NCBI RefSeq assembly: GCF_019599185.1
Contig: NZ_JAIEUL010000001.1
Span: 186,001 to 250,000 of the forward strand
Reading direction: 5' to 3'
DNA from: Cryobacterium inferilacus
Lineage (GTDB): Bacteria; Actinomycetota; Actinomycetes; Actinomycetales; Microbacteriaceae
DNA length: 64,000 bases
The position numbers were made by a program, and so were the translations under genes. The notes under the pieces are model-generated. The model worked only from the letters and a program-made list of their open reading frames with translations. It ran no database searches and was not told the DNA's origin. Shown here piece after piece: positions 17,780 through 27,475 of this stretch; positions within the stretch are counted from its first letter, which is position 1; each line of letters opens with the position of its first letter.

Positions 17780-18583
17780 TCACAGCAGAATACGACCAGG
17801 AGCTTGCGGAGACGGCTCGAACCACGTACCCACGTGTTCCCCACGCAGCGCGTCCGCGGCAAGCGGAGTTGCGGTGACCAGCACAGCAGTGCCTGCCGCA
17901 GCGGCAAGCCTGGCCGCCGTCACCTTGGTATCGGCCCCGCCGGTGCCCACACCCGATTCGCTCTTGCCGAACTCCATGCCGTCCAACGGCTGGTCCCAAC
18001 CGATGTCCTCGATCCGCACCGCACCTGGCAGATGCGGGGGCTTGGTGTACAGCGCGTCGATGTCGCTGAGGAGCAGCAGAAGATCGGCCCTGATCAGCAC
18101 GGACAACATGGCGGCGAGGCGGTCGTTGTCGCCGAATCGCAGACCGTGGGTGGCCACAGTGTCGTTCTCGTTCACGATCGGCAGGGTGCGCAGGTCGAGA
18201 AGACGGTTGATGGTGCGGCGGGTGTTGCTGCGGTGCGGTTCGTCGAGCAGGTCCCCCTCGGTGAGAAGAACCTGGCCGGCAAAGATATCGTGACGGCCCA
18301 GGGTTTCGCGGTAGATCGCGGCGAGCACATTCTGGCCGACGGAGGCAGCAGCCTGCTGAGTGGCCAGGTCCACCTGCTTCTCTTCCAAGCCGAGGTGACG
18401 CATGCCGCTGGGCACAGCGCCAGAGGAGACCAGAACGACCTCCACCCCACGGCCGTGGGTGGCCGCCAAGGTCTCGACGAGAGGGCCGATCTGGTCGACA
18501 CGGTCTCCGGTGATCGAGGACGACCCCACCTTCACGACGATCCGCCGGGCCCTGGAGATCCGAGCCCGCTCGTGTGCGCTCAT
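17780..18583 (-). CDS. proB: Glutamate 5-kinase, tandem copy adjacent to obg
   Basis: 267 residues, also without a PUA domain. Motifs are [69 protein letters not shown] and [11 protein letters not shown]. The ATG overlaps the obg stop (ATGA), the arrangement normally seen for the single proB of this family, so this copy probably keeps the ancestral position and the downstream one is the added duplicate. Differences lie mainly in surface-like segments. Which copy is proline-sensitive cannot be told from the sequence. Confidence 0.9.
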   Translation of the reverse strand: MSAHERARISRARRIVVKVGSSSITGDRVDQIGPLVETLAATHGRGVEVVLVSSGAVPSGMRHLGLEEKQVDLATQQAAASVGQNVLAAIYRETLGRHDIFAGQVLLTEGDLLDEPHRSNTRRTINRLLDLRTLPIVNENDTVATHGLRFGDNDRLAAMLSVLIRADLLLLLSDIDALYTKPPHLPGAVRIEDIGWDQPLDGMEFGKSESGVGTGGADTKVTAARLAAAAGTAVLVTATPLAADALRGEHVGTWFEPSPQAPGRILL

Positions 18584-20163
18584 TCGGAGCCGCCGTCCTT
18601 CGTGCGCCGGCGCGCGGCGTTGTTCTCCGTGACCTCACCGTCGCTGCCGTTGTACTCTTCTTCACCGGTGGACCACATACCGGCTTCGCGTTCCCGGATG
18701 AGCTCGGCCCGGGCTGCGGACTTCGCATCCATGCGCTTGAGGTATTCCTCGCGCCGTTCGTTGCTGGTGCGACGCTTGGAGTCATCCATCCGGCTATCGG
18801 TTCCGCGGGGGGCGGTGATCAGCTCGGCCGTGGAGGTGAGTGTGGGCTCCCAATCGAAGACCATGCCGTCGCCGGGCCCGATAACGACTGTCGAACCGGC
18901 AACGGCGCCGGCCTTGAACAGTTCGTCCTCTGTACCCAGCTTCGCAAGCCGGTCCGCGAGGAAGCCGACGGCCTCGTCATTCTTGAAGTCGGTCTGCTGC
19001 ACCCAACGCTCCGGCTTGGCGCCGAGAATGCGGAAGATGTTGCCGAACGAGCCGCCCTCGACACGCACGATGAAGCCGCTGTCGTCGACCGCCTTGGGCC
19101 GGATGACGATGCGCGGCTTGAGAGCCGCGGCTTCGGCGCTGGAGACACGGCCGGCCTCGACGGTCTCGGCCAGGGCGAAGTTCAGCTGGCGCAGACCCTC
19201 GTGACTGACCGTGGAGATCTCGAAGACCCGGTAGCCACGTTCCTCGAGTTCGGCCTTGACGAAGGCGGCGAGTTCGCGGCCCTCAGGCACGTCGATCTTG
19301 TTCAGTGCGATCAGCTGCGGACGTTCGAGCAGAGGGGTCTGGCCATCCGGAACCGGGTAAGCGGAGAGTTCGCCCAGGATGACGTCGAGGTCGCTGATCG
19401 GGTCGCGGCCCGGGTCGAGCGTGGCGCAGTCGAGAACGTGCAGCAGCGCGGTGCACCGCTCAACGTGTCGGAGGAATTCGAGACCGAGGCCCTTGCCCTC
19501 GCTGGCGCCCTCGATGAGGCCGGGCACGTCAGCGACGGTGTAGCGCACCTCACCAGCATCCACGACGCCGAGATTGGGCTGGAGGGTGGTGAAGGGATAA
19601 TCGGCGATCTTGGGCCGGGCCGCCGACATCGCGGCGATCAGGCTGGACTTGCCCGCCGAGGGGTAGCCCACCAGGGCGACATCCGCCACCGTCTTGAGCT
19701 CGAGGTAGACGTCGCCCTCGAAGCCGTGGGTACCGAGCAAGGCGAAGCCGGGCGCCTTGCGCTTGGTCGAGGCGAGAGCGGCGTTGCCCAGTCCGCCTTG
19801 ACCTCCGGGCGCCACGATGATGCGGTAGCCGGGCTCGGTCATATCGGCGAGCTCGTTGCCCTCCGCGTCTTTGACGACAGTGCCCAGCGGCACGGAGAGT
19901 TCGATTTCGTCGCTGCTGTACCCCGCGCGGTGGTCACCCATGCCGGGCCCGCCATTGGCGGAACTGCGGTGTGGGGAGCGGTGGAAAGCGAGCAGGGTCG
20001 TCACCTGCGGGTCGGCGACGAGGACGATGTCGCCCCCGCTGCCCCCGTTGCCACCATCGGGTCCGGCGAGAGGCTTGAACTTCTCGCGTTTGACCGAGAC
20101 ACAACCGTTTCCTCCGTTGCCCGCTCGCAGGTGGAGCGTGACTTGGTCAACGAACGTGGCCAT
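18580..20163 (-). CDS. obg: Obg/CgtA GTPase with C-terminal OCT domain
   Basis: Essential GTPase tied to 50S assembly and growth control. 527 residues from the ATG at 20163 ([15 protein letters not shown]). The Gly-rich Obg fold ([23 protein letters not shown]) is N-terminal. The G domain carries GYPSAGKSS (G1), DVPGLIEGA (G3) and NKID (G4). The OCT domain ([21 protein letters not shown], then [10 protein letters not shown]) follows, with a charged tail of about 70 residues. It lies downstream of rplU and rpmA and overlaps proB. Confidence 0.96.
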   Translation of the reverse strand: MATFVDQVTLHLRAGNGGNGCVSVKREKFKPLAGPDGGNGGSGGDIVLVADPQVTTLLAFHRSPHRSSANGGPGMGDHRAGYSSDEIELSVPLGTVVKDAEGNELADMTEPGYRIIVAPGGQGGLGNAALASTKRKAPGFALLGTHGFEGDVYLELKTVADVALVGYPSAGKSSLIAAMSAARPKIADYPFTTLQPNLGVVDAGEVRYTVADVPGLIEGASEGKGLGLEFLRHVERCTALLHVLDCATLDPGRDPISDLDVILGELSAYPVPDGQTPLLERPQLIALNKIDVPEGRELAAFVKAELEERGYRVFEISTVSHEGLRQLNFALAETVEAGRVSSAEAAALKPRIVIRPKAVDDSGFIVRVEGGSFGNIFRILGAKPERWVQQTDFKNDEAVGFLADRLAKLGTEDELFKAGAVAGSTVVIGPGDGMVFDWEPTLTSTAELITAPRGTDSRMDDSKRRTSNERREEYLKRMDAKSAARAELIREREAGMWSTGEEEYNGSDGEVTENNAARRRTKDGGSE

Positions 20164-20247
20164 GGGAATGCCCCTTTCAGGTGGCGATAAAAACAAACAT
20201 GAGGACGAGCCGAAGCCCGCCCTCATGCTGAAAAGCTGTGTGGATGC

Positions 20248-20505
20248 CTAAGCGGCAGCTACCACGATGTTGACGACCTTGCGGCCGCCCTTGGCGCCGA
20301 ACTCGACCGAGCCGGCTTCGAGGGCGAAGAGGGTGTCGTCGCCGCCACGGCCGACGTTGACGCCGGGGTGGAAGTGGGTGCCACGCTGACGGACGATGAT
20401 CTCGCCCGCGCCGACAACCTGACCGCCGAAGCGCTTCACGCCGAGGCGCTGCGCGTTGGAGTCACGACCGTTGCGAGTGGAACTCGCGCCTTTTTTGTGT
20501 GCCAT
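20248..20505 (-). CDS. rpmA: 50S ribosomal protein L27
   Basis: 85 residues, canonical bL27 ([48 protein letters not shown]). Here the N-terminus begins directly at AHKKG, with no cleavable extension of the Firmicutes type. Between rplU (18 bp) and obg. Confidence 0.97.
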   Translation of the reverse strand: MAHKKGASSTRNGRDSNAQRLGVKRFGGQVVGAGEIIVRQRGTHFHPGVNVGRGGDDTLFALEAGSVEFGAKGGRKVVNIVVAAA

Positions 20506-20523
20506 TAGTTATTCTCCTCGGGC

Positions 20524-20832
20524 CTAGGCGATGCCGGTGACCTGAACGCGAGTGAGCTCCTGACGGTGCCCCTGACGCTTCTTGTAACCGGTCTTGTTCT
20601 TGAACTTCTGGATGACGATCTTCGGGCCGCGGAGGTCGTTGAGGACCTCGGCGGTGACCTTGACGTTGGCCAGCGACGTCGAGTCAGAGGTGATCTTGTC
20701 GCCGTCGACGAGAAGCACGGCGGCCAGCTCGACGTTGCCGTCCTTGTCAGCCTTGATTCGGTCCATCGTTACGATGGTCCCGACCTCTACCTTCTCCTGC
20801 CGCCCACCGGCGCGCACAACTGCGTAAACCAC
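20524..20832 (-). CDS. rplU: 50S ribosomal protein L21
   Basis: 102 residues, bL21 ([17 protein letters not shown], then [26 protein letters not shown]). First gene of the rplU-rpmA-obg-proB operon. The 222-bp gap up to the divergent DUF4031 gene must hold promoters for both; part of it is likely an L21 autoregulatory leader, but I cannot identify a defined motif in it. Confidence 0.97.
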   Translation of the reverse strand: MVYAVVRAGGRQEKVEVGTIVTMDRIKADKDGNVELAAVLLVDGDKITSDSTSLANVKVTAEVLNDLRGPKIVIQKFKNKTGYKKRQGHRQELTRVQVTGIA

Positions 20833-21054
20833 TTTACGTACCTATCTCTGGGGAACCCCGGGGGCTCCGATTCCTATGATGGAAAGTTACCGAGTGCCCA
20901 TGGACCAAGTCGGACCATGTCACGTCAGAAAACCTTGGGCGCTACCTGGACATAGTCCTTCGCACACCAACACTCGACTTTAGCTGATCGGAATGCCCCG
21001 GTCAAACCATGTCGGCCCCGCGTGTCGTGCCCGGCCAGTCCCTAAACTCACTTC

Positions 21055-21339
21055 ATGAGCATACTGATCGACCAGCCGGCCTGGCCGGCGCACGGAACGC
21101 TCTGGTCCCACCTGGTCAGCGACTCCTCACTGGAGGAGCTGCACGCGTTCGCCGCCGCGCAGGACATCCCGCGGCGCGGGTTCGACCGCGATCACTACGA
21201 CGTGCCCCAGGCCAGGTACGACAGCCTCGTGGCGGCCGGCGCCGAACCCGTCGACTTCCGCGGGCTCGTCACCCGGTTACGCGCCAGCGGCCTGCGGGTG
21301 AGCGGTGCGGAACGTCGCGCACACCCACCCATCCGGTGA
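21055..21339 (+). CDS. DUF4031 family protein
   Basis: 94 residues: MSILIDQPAWPAHG, LWSHLVSDSSLEELHAFA, RGFDRDHYDVPQARYDSLVAAG. This is the typical DUF4031 pattern, common in actinobacteria; its biochemical function is unknown. It stands alone between the divergent rplU operon and the convergent gene at 21356. Confidence 0.85.
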   Translation: MSILIDQPAWPAHGTLWSHLVSDSSLEELHAFAAAQDIPRRGFDRDHYDVPQARYDSLVAAGAEPVDFRGLVTRLRASGLRVSGAERRAHPPIR

Positions 21340-21355
21340 GCCGCGGCCGGCCGTA

Positions 21356-22840
21356 TCACCAGGTGGCGTCGATGCCGACGATGCTGCGGGTGATCGCGCC
21401 GCTGTCGAGCTCGACGAACACCGTCGTGGTCGTGGTGGCCTGCGGATCAACCGGGTACTCGTCGCTCACCTGGGTGTCGCTGTTCGGCACGGTCTGGATG
21501 GCCAGGTACTGGTCGTTGGGCGAGAGACTGAAGCCCACGATGGTCTCGTTGGCCAGGGCCGGTTCGTAGACTACCCGGCTGGACTCCGCTCCGGCAGCGC
21601 CGGTGACGAGGGTGAGGTATTGCACGATGCGGCCGGTCGCCTGGTCGAACTCGGCGACCCGCTGCACGTAGCCCTCTCCCCCGGTGAGGAAGTGCAGTTC
21701 GGCGGTGTACGGCGTGGTGCCGGCCACATCCTGAGCTTCAATGGCGTTCTCGGTGCCCGTGGACAGGTCGAGCACATACTGGCGCTCCTGATCGGAGACG
21801 GCGATGCGCACGCCGTCAGGCGCGAAGGCGTTGAGATTGGGGAATTGCCCGATCGGGATCGGCGCGTCATCGGTGCGCGGATCGACCAGCAGCAGCGTCG
21901 TGTCGAAGACCTGGGCGACCAATTCGGCACGGTTCGGCATGAAGCCCCAGCTGATCGCCTGCACGGGCTCGCCGTCGAGCCCGTCGACCGTGGCGAGAGT
22001 GCCCTGGGTGAGGTCAAGCAGGAAAAGGGTGTTGTCGTAGACGGTGCCAGGGGCCCCAGGCACGCTGCTGAAGGTGAATCCGACGGTGGCCGACACGCGC
22101 GAGGCCTGCAGGTTCTGCACGGTGCCGGTGCCCGGCAGGGTGAGCTCGGCCGAGCTACCGTCTGTGGCGACGAGGTTGAGTCTGCTGGTGAGGTCGTCGG
22201 CAAGGGTCACGACCACGAGTTCGTCGCCGGTGGGCACGAAGGCCTGGATGTACGGAGCGGTGAACACCTCGGTCGTCTCCGCCGTTCCCACGGCGGTGCG
22301 CACGATCCGGTCGGGGTCCTTGGTCGCGGCCCCCGGCATGGCTGGCGCCCTGGTCAGCACGTACATCGGGGACTCGTCGGTGCGGAAGGACGTGCTCAGG
22401 GTCGACACCCGCTCGGCGAACGGTCCGGTGACGCCGGTGACGTCGACGGTGTACTCGGTGTCGTAGTCCAACGGCTGGGAGAACACGATCACGAGGGTGT
22501 CGTTCGAGGTCTGCACGGACACGGCGCTGGCCGGGGTCACGGTCACCTGGTCAGCCGAGACGTCGTTCAGCTGCTGGTTGGTATCGAGGACCAGGCGCTG
22601 ATTGGCCTTGGACACGACCGCGGCGGTGTCGACGGTGCTGCCGGTCAGCCGGGGACCGTTGAGCACATTGACGGCCACGAGCCCCAGGCAGACCACGAGG
22701 AGGCCGACCAGGAGGGTTGCCAGCGTGCGCCGAAATCGCCGGTCCTGCTCCTGCCGGTCGGTCGGGATGGTGTCTGCGGTCCCCCTGGCTGACCTCCGGC
22801 CGGTCGTCGGCTGGCCTTCAGTCATCCGCTCAGTAGACAT
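21356..22840 (-). CDS. Membrane-anchored protein with Ig-like and beta-propeller-like regions
   Basis: About 494 residues from the ATG at 22840; GTG 22849 and ATG 22825 are also possible. An N-terminal Arg-rich tail and one TM helix (TLATLLVGLLVVCLGLVAV) are followed by a long extracytoplasmic region. Residues about 75-145 resemble a bacterial Ig-like fold (DTLVIVFSQPLDYDTEYTV). The remainder shows repeated blade-like strands (FVPTGDELVVVTL, FAPDGVRIAVSDQ, FSLSPNDQYLAIQT). No enzyme motif is seen. It overlaps the TIGR03943 gene by 11 bases, so it probably works with that gene and the permease. Confidence 0.65.
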   Translation of the reverse strand: MSTERMTEGQPTTGRRSARGTADTIPTDRQEQDRRFRRTLATLLVGLLVVCLGLVAVNVLNGPRLTGSTVDTAAVVSKANQRLVLDTNQQLNDVSADQVTVTPASAVSVQTSNDTLVIVFSQPLDYDTEYTVDVTGVTGPFAERVSTLSTSFRTDESPMYVLTRAPAMPGAATKDPDRIVRTAVGTAETTEVFTAPYIQAFVPTGDELVVVTLADDLTSRLNLVATDGSSAELTLPGTGTVQNLQASRVSATVGFTFSSVPGAPGTVYDNTLFLLDLTQGTLATVDGLDGEPVQAISWGFMPNRAELVAQVFDTTLLLVDPRTDDAPIPIGQFPNLNAFAPDGVRIAVSDQERQYVLDLSTGTENAIEAQDVAGTTPYTAELHFLTGGEGYVQRVAEFDQATGRIVQYLTLVTGAAGAESSRVVYEPALANETIVGFSLSPNDQYLAIQTVPNSDTQVSDEYPVDPQATTTTTVFVELDSGAITRSIVGIDATW

Positions 22841-23648
22841 ACGGGTCACTGGGCTGTTCGACGGCGTCGATGGTCGTGGGCTCGACCGCGAGGGAGGCCT
22901 GCGCCGTGCCGCTCGGATTGGGTGTGAACGTGCCGGTCACCTCGACCCAGTCGTCGGTGCTGTAGTTGTTGGACCAGCCAGGCAGGTACACCGGAACACC
23001 GATGGGCTGGGCGTCGACGGCGCAGCAGGTGACCACGAACCTGGCGACGTAGAACACGTTGTCCGGGTCGTCGGCGTCGGGGAGCACAAAGCCGGTGAGG
23101 CTGGCGGTCTTGTCGGCGAAGAGCGCGGGGTCGTCGGACTGGGCCAGCAGGGACACCCATTCCTTGACGCTGAGCCGTTCGTAGTCCCCCGTTCCCACCA
23201 GGGTGGCGGCCTGCTCCGCGGCCTCGGTGGTGTCCAGCCCACCCGAGTTGATCTCGCGCTGCGTGGCCGTGGCACTCGTGAGCGTTGCCGGCGGCAGTGC
23301 CAGAACGGTGACAGCGGCGATGACGAGCAGCACCCCGCTGCCGGCGACGGAGAGCAGGAGGCGGCGCCGGGAGCTGCGTGCTGCGGGCTCGGTGGCGGCC
23401 AGGGCCGGGAAGAAGAAGGACGCCACCACGAAAGCGAGGCCGAGGACGGCCATGACCAGGGTGAAACCGAAGTACCTCGGGTGGATGTAGAGGCCGAGCT
23501 GGCCGGTGACGCCGAGCCAGACCGTGGCGACGACGACGATCAGGCTCAGACCGATGCCGCGCCACCGTTCGGCCACGCGCGCCGGCCAGGCGGGTGTGGT
23601 GTCTCGGTCAGTGGCCAGGTGGGAGTCTGGCATCCGCTTAGCCGACAT
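22830..23648 (-). CDS. TIGR03943-family protein (YcgQ-like permease partner)
   Basis: 272 residues. Two TM helices near the N-terminus (about residues 35-53 and 60-82), a third around 98-118, and an extracytoplasmic C-terminal domain with the family blocks FVVTCCAVDAQPIGVPVYLPGW and DWVEVTGTF. The CC pair is typical of the family. These proteins sit next to DUF318-type permeases in many bacteria and are presumed to act in the same transport system; the substrate is not established. The start overlaps the permease stop by 11 bases, mirroring its own overlap with the next gene. Confidence 0.82.
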   Translation of the reverse strand: MSAKRMPDSHLATDRDTTPAWPARVAERWRGIGLSLIVVVATVWLGVTGQLGLYIHPRYFGFTLVMAVLGLAFVVASFFFPALAATEPAARSSRRRLLLSVAGSGVLLVIAAVTVLALPPATLTSATATQREINSGGLDTTEAAEQAATLVGTGDYERLSVKEWVSLLAQSDDPALFADKTASLTGFVLPDADDPDNVFYVARFVVTCCAVDAQPIGVPVYLPGWSNNYSTDDWVEVTGTFTPNPSGTAQASLAVEPTTIDAVEQPSDPYVY

Positions 23649-24675
23649 AGTTCAGCAGCAATCCGGCCGCGGCGCTCATCAGGGCCACGAGCGCAGTGAT
23701 CTGCACCAGGGTGCGGGTGGTGAAGGTCGTGCGCATCAGCGCCAGCATCTTGACGTCGATCATGGCTCCAAAGGTGAGGAAGGCGGCGATGCCACCCGGC
23801 ATGAAGGTGTTGCCGAACGACAGCACGAAGAAGGCGTCGACGTTGGAGCAGACCGCGACGATGAACGCGAGGGCCATCATCGCCAGCACCGACCAGACCG
23901 GGTTGCTGCCGAGTGCCAGCAGGACCGATCGCGGAACGAACACCTGGGTGAGGGCGGCGACGAGGGACCCGACGAACAACGCCGGCATGATGACAGCGGT
24001 TTCGCGAGCGAAGAGGTCGACGGAGGTCTGGACCTTGCTCTGTGGCCGGCCGTGATCGTGCGCGTGGTCGTGGTCTGCGCCGGCGCCGGTCGGCCGGGCG
24101 CAGCTGGCGGCGAACGACGGCGTGAGCAGGCTGTCAGGGTCCGGGTGCCTGCTGTACAGCCAGCCGATGACGTTGGCGATGACGAAACCGGCCACGATGC
24201 GAGTGATCAGGATGCCGTCGCCGAACCCGAACGCCTGGTGGGTCGTGATGATCGTGATCGGGTTGAGGATGGGCGCTGCCAGCAGGAAGGTGATCGATTC
24301 AGGCACGGTGAACCCGCCGACCATGAATCCGCGGGCGAGCGGTACGTTGCCGCACTCGCAGACCGGGAAGAACATGCCGAGCAGGGAGATGGCCGCCCGG
24401 CGGAGAATGGGCTGCCTGGGTAGGAAGCGCAGGAGGAAGCCGTGCGGCAACCAGACCTGCACCACCGTCGACAGCAGGATGCCCAGGAAGACGAACGGCG
24501 CCGACTCGATGATGACGCTGAGGGCGAGGGTGACGGTGTCCTGGGTGCGATCGGAGAGCCCCCACCCCTCGAAGGCGGGACTCAGGGCACGCACGGTGAA
24601 GGCCAGCGCGACCAGGACGATCCCGACAATCAGACCGGTGGGCACACGGCGAATTGACCCCCGATCCGTGTGCAT
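23638..24675 (-). CDS. Permease, DUF318/YraQ-YcgR family
   Basis: 345 residues with about eight TM helices in two halves. The conserved motif PVCECGNVPLARG is in the first half and CSNVDAFFVLSF in the second. A cytoplasmic loop between them carries DHDHAHDHGR, a likely metal-binding His stretch. The family is thought to move a small solute or metal; the exact substrate is not known. First gene of a three-gene coupled cluster on the minus strand. Confidence 0.85.
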   Translation of the reverse strand: MHTDRGSIRRVPTGLIVGIVLVALAFTVRALSPAFEGWGLSDRTQDTVTLALSVIIESAPFVFLGILLSTVVQVWLPHGFLLRFLPRQPILRRAAISLLGMFFPVCECGNVPLARGFMVGGFTVPESITFLLAAPILNPITIITTHQAFGFGDGILITRIVAGFVIANVIGWLYSRHPDPDSLLTPSFAASCARPTGAGADHDHAHDHGRPQSKVQTSVDLFARETAVIMPALFVGSLVAALTQVFVPRSVLLALGSNPVWSVLAMMALAFIVAVCSNVDAFFVLSFGNTFMPGGIAAFLTFGAMIDVKMLALMRTTFTTRTLVQITALVALMSAAAGLLLNYVG

Positions 24676-24715
24676 CGACCCAGCCTAACCGAGCCTCGGC
24701 GGCGGGGAACGCACG

Positions 24716-24747
24716 AAGCGGCACCACCCCGGAGGGTGGTGCCGCTT
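24716..24747. terminator. Strong hairpin after the RNase E/G gene
   Basis: AAGCGGCACCACCC (24716-24729) pairs perfectly with GGGTGGTGCCGCTT (24734-24747) around a four-base loop. It lies 32 bp after the RNase stop and upstream of the permease start. There is no long T tract, so it may work as a GC-rich actinobacterial terminator or as a transcript-end stabiliser. Confidence 0.75.
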
Positions 24748-24778
24748 CATCGAGCGCGGCCGAGGGCCGGGCGTGGGC

Positions 24779-27475
24779 CTATCCGGCGTCCTCGGCCGGG
24801 CTCACGATCGGCTGCACCGTCGCTGCGGGTCCGCCTGCCGTGCTGACCCGACGGCTGCGGGAGCGCCCCTGACCTGGCTGCTTGGGCTCCGGCAGGGAGT
24901 CCAGCACCGAGTCGAGCAGCTGGTCGGTGACCTGCTTGCTCACCGGGCGCCGGTTGCGGGCGGACATCGTCAGCGGGATGTCGAGGATCTCGACGGCCGC
25001 GGGCTCCGATGCCTGCGCGTGGACGGCGGCCTCCGGCACGCGGGGTGCCTCGTCTGCTGCCGGCGCGGTGGTGCCCTCTCCGGCAGTGGCGTCTGCGGCA
25101 GTGGCGTCTGCGGCGGCGGCCTCGTCGGCGGCGCGGGTCGGCGCATCCGTCGGTGCATCGTTGGCGGGCGGCCGGCCGGAACGGTTGCCGGATCGACCGC
25201 GGTTACCCCGCGGGTTGGAGCGTCCGGTGGAGGTGGTCGCCGTGCTGGGCGATCCGCTGTCATCCGACTCGGTGCGGCCGGATGTCGCGCTGGCCGCCTC
25301 TGCCTCTGCGGGTCCCGGGTGTGCAGGGTCGGCCTCTGTCCCGTGCGCGGCGGTCGCCACGTCGGCAACCGGCGGCTCGGTCGGTGCGACGACCGGGATG
25401 GAACCGGTGAGCGACCGGGTGATGGTGCGCGCCGCGATCAGGGCGAGGGCGTGCTTGGCGTCCTCTGTGATGCCGTGGGTGCCGTGGCCGACCTTGGCGG
25501 CGTCGGTCTGCGCAGCGGCAGAGTGGCCGTTGCCACCACCGCCGCCGTTGCGTGAACCGGACTGGCCGTTGTCGTTCCCGTTGCCGTTCGACTTGCTGCG
25601 CGGACGACGTTCCTGGGCCGGCTGGGCGGTCTGGCGGTGCTTGATCACGGGATCGTGGTGGATGACGATTCCACGGCCGGCGCAGGCCTCGCAGTTTTCG
25701 CTGAACGACTCGAGCAGGCCCAGGCCCAGCTTCTTGCGGGTCATCTGCACGAGGCCGAGCGAGGTGACCTCGGCCACCTGGTGCTTGGTACGGTCCCGGC
25801 TGAGGCACTCGACCAGTCGACGCAGCACGAGGTCACGGTTGGACTCGAGCACCATGTCGATGAAGTCGACCACGATGATGCCGCCGATGTCGCGCAGGCG
25901 CAGCTGGCGCACGATTTCGTCGGCGGCTTCCAGGTTGTTCTTGGTGACGGTCTCTTCGAGATTGCCGCCGGACCCGACGAACTTGCCGGTGTTGACGTCG
26001 ACGACGGTCATCGCCTCGGTGCGGTCGATGACGAGGGATCCACCGGAGGGCAGCCAGACCTTGCGGTCCAGAGCCTTCTCGATCTGCTCGGAGATGCGGT
26101 ACTCGTCGAACGCGTCGCGCTCGCCCTCGTAGCGCTGTACGCGCTCGACGAGGTCGGGGGCCACCTGACGCAGGTAGGACTCGATGACCTCCTGGGCGTC
26201 GTCACCGGAGATGACCATCTTGTGGAAGTCCTCGTTGAAGACGTCCCGGACGATCTTGATCAGCAGGTCGGGCTCCGAGTGCAACAGGGCTGGACCGGAG
26301 ACGGTGTCGACCTGCTTGGCGATGGACGCCCACTGCGCCGTGAGGCGGTTCACGTCGAGGGTGAGCTGCTCGTCGGTCGCGCCTTCGGCGGCGGTGCGCA
26401 CGATGACGCCGACGTTGTCTGGCAGGACCTCCTTGAGGATCTTCTTCAGCCGGGCACGCTCGGTGTCTGGCAGCTTGCGGCTGATGCCGTTCATCGACCC
26501 GTTGGGCACGTAGACGAGGTACCGGCCGGGCAGCGAGACCTGGCTGGTGAGGCGCGCGCCCTTGTGCCCGACCGGGTCCTTGGTGACCTGAACGAGGACC
26601 TTGTCGCCGGGCTTGAGGGCCAGCTCGATGCGGCGCGTCTGGCTGCCGCCGGGCGAATTGACCGCTGCGGCATCCCAGTCGACCTCACCGGAGTAGAGCA
26701 CGGCGTTGCGTCCGCGGCCGATGTCGACGAACGCGGCTTCCATGCTCGGCAGGACATTCTGCACCCGACCCAGGTAGACGTTGCCGATGAGCGACGCGTC
26801 CTGGTTCTTGGCGACGTAGTGCTCGACCAGCACGCCGTCTTCGAGCACGCCGATCTGGATCTTGTTGTGCTTGGCACGCACGACCATGGCGCGGTCGACG
26901 GACTCGCGGCGGGCGAGGAACTCGGCCTCGGTGATGACGGGACGGCGGCGGCCGGCGTCACGACCGTCACGGCGGCGCTGCTTCTTGGCCTCGAGCCGCG
27001 TGGAACCCTTGATCCGCTGCGGTTCGGTGATGAGTTCGGGTTCGCGGGTGGCCCGTACCCGGACGACGGTATTGGCGGGGTCGTCGCCGCGGCCCTCGTC
27101 GCCGGTGCGTCGTCGGGCGCGACGGCGCACCGTCGAGGTCTCTTCGGCGTCGTCATCCTCGTCGTCGAGCACGCGTCCGCCGGTTCGAACCGGAGCCGGC
27201 AGGATCGCCGGGGCCTGGAAGAGTAGGGATGTCGTCGGGCGGCGCACGACCTCGACGCTTTCGTCGAATGGCGTGGGCAGCGCGGGGAACGCGACGGACT
27301 GGTCGACGGCGTCCGCCTCGATCGCCTCCACGTCCACCACCGAGGGCGCAAGCGGAGCCGAGTCCTGCGGACCGGTGTCCGGTGTGACCTGCGGCGCCGG
27401 CTGAACCTTTCTGGTTGTCTTGCGAGTGCCGAAGAGGCCCTTGCGCTTCTTGTTGTCGTTGTCTTCCACCATCAC
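24779..27475 (-). CDS. rne: Ribonuclease E/G family protein
   Basis: Endoribonuclease of rRNA and mRNA processing. 898 residues: an acidic and Arg-rich N-terminal extension (to about 190), then the S1 domain (GNVYLGRVQNVLPSMEAAFVDIG), the DNase-I-like catalytic part with Mg-binding Asp in VVDVNTGKF (about 492) and IIVVDFIDM (about 536), and the zinc-link CEACAGRG (about 597). The C-terminal 260 residues are a disordered Gly/Asn, Arg and Ala-rich scaffold. The GTG at 27475 is seven bases from AAGGAG; the next-codon ATG (27472) is the alternative. Extensions on both sides of the catalytic core are the actinobacterial pattern. Confidence 0.93.
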   Translation of the reverse strand: MMVEDNDNKKRKGLFGTRKTTRKVQPAPQVTPDTGPQDSAPLAPSVVDVEAIEADAVDQSVAFPALPTPFDESVEVVRRPTTSLLFQAPAILPAPVRTGGRVLDDEDDDAEETSTVRRRARRRTGDEGRGDDPANTVVRVRATREPELITEPQRIKGSTRLEAKKQRRRDGRDAGRRRPVITEAEFLARRESVDRAMVVRAKHNKIQIGVLEDGVLVEHYVAKNQDASLIGNVYLGRVQNVLPSMEAAFVDIGRGRNAVLYSGEVDWDAAAVNSPGGSQTRRIELALKPGDKVLVQVTKDPVGHKGARLTSQVSLPGRYLVYVPNGSMNGISRKLPDTERARLKKILKEVLPDNVGVIVRTAAEGATDEQLTLDVNRLTAQWASIAKQVDTVSGPALLHSEPDLLIKIVRDVFNEDFHKMVISGDDAQEVIESYLRQVAPDLVERVQRYEGERDAFDEYRISEQIEKALDRKVWLPSGGSLVIDRTEAMTVVDVNTGKFVGSGGNLEETVTKNNLEAADEIVRQLRLRDIGGIIVVDFIDMVLESNRDLVLRRLVECLSRDRTKHQVAEVTSLGLVQMTRKKLGLGLLESFSENCEACAGRGIVIHHDPVIKHRQTAQPAQERRPRSKSNGNGNDNGQSGSRNGGGGGNGHSAAAQTDAAKVGHGTHGITEDAKHALALIAARTITRSLTGSIPVVAPTEPPVADVATAAHGTEADPAHPGPAEAEAASATSGRTESDDSGSPSTATTSTGRSNPRGNRGRSGNRSGRPPANDAPTDAPTRAADEAAAADATAADATAGEGTTAPAADEAPRVPEAAVHAQASEPAAVEILDIPLTMSARNRRPVSKQVTDQLLDSVLDSLPEPKQPGQGRSRSRRVSTAGGPAATVQPIVSPAEDAG

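Noticed and set aside
16897..18583. One proB split by a frameshift
   Set aside because: Each frame contains a complete kinase domain with its own start and stop.
20833..21054. A defined L21 leader motif
   Set aside because: The gap is of suitable size, but I could not identify the conserved structure by eye.
25637..27226. 529-codon plus-strand frame opposite the RNase E/G gene
   Set aside because: Exactly antisense to the conserved catalytic region of a clear gene; composition is that of a shadow.
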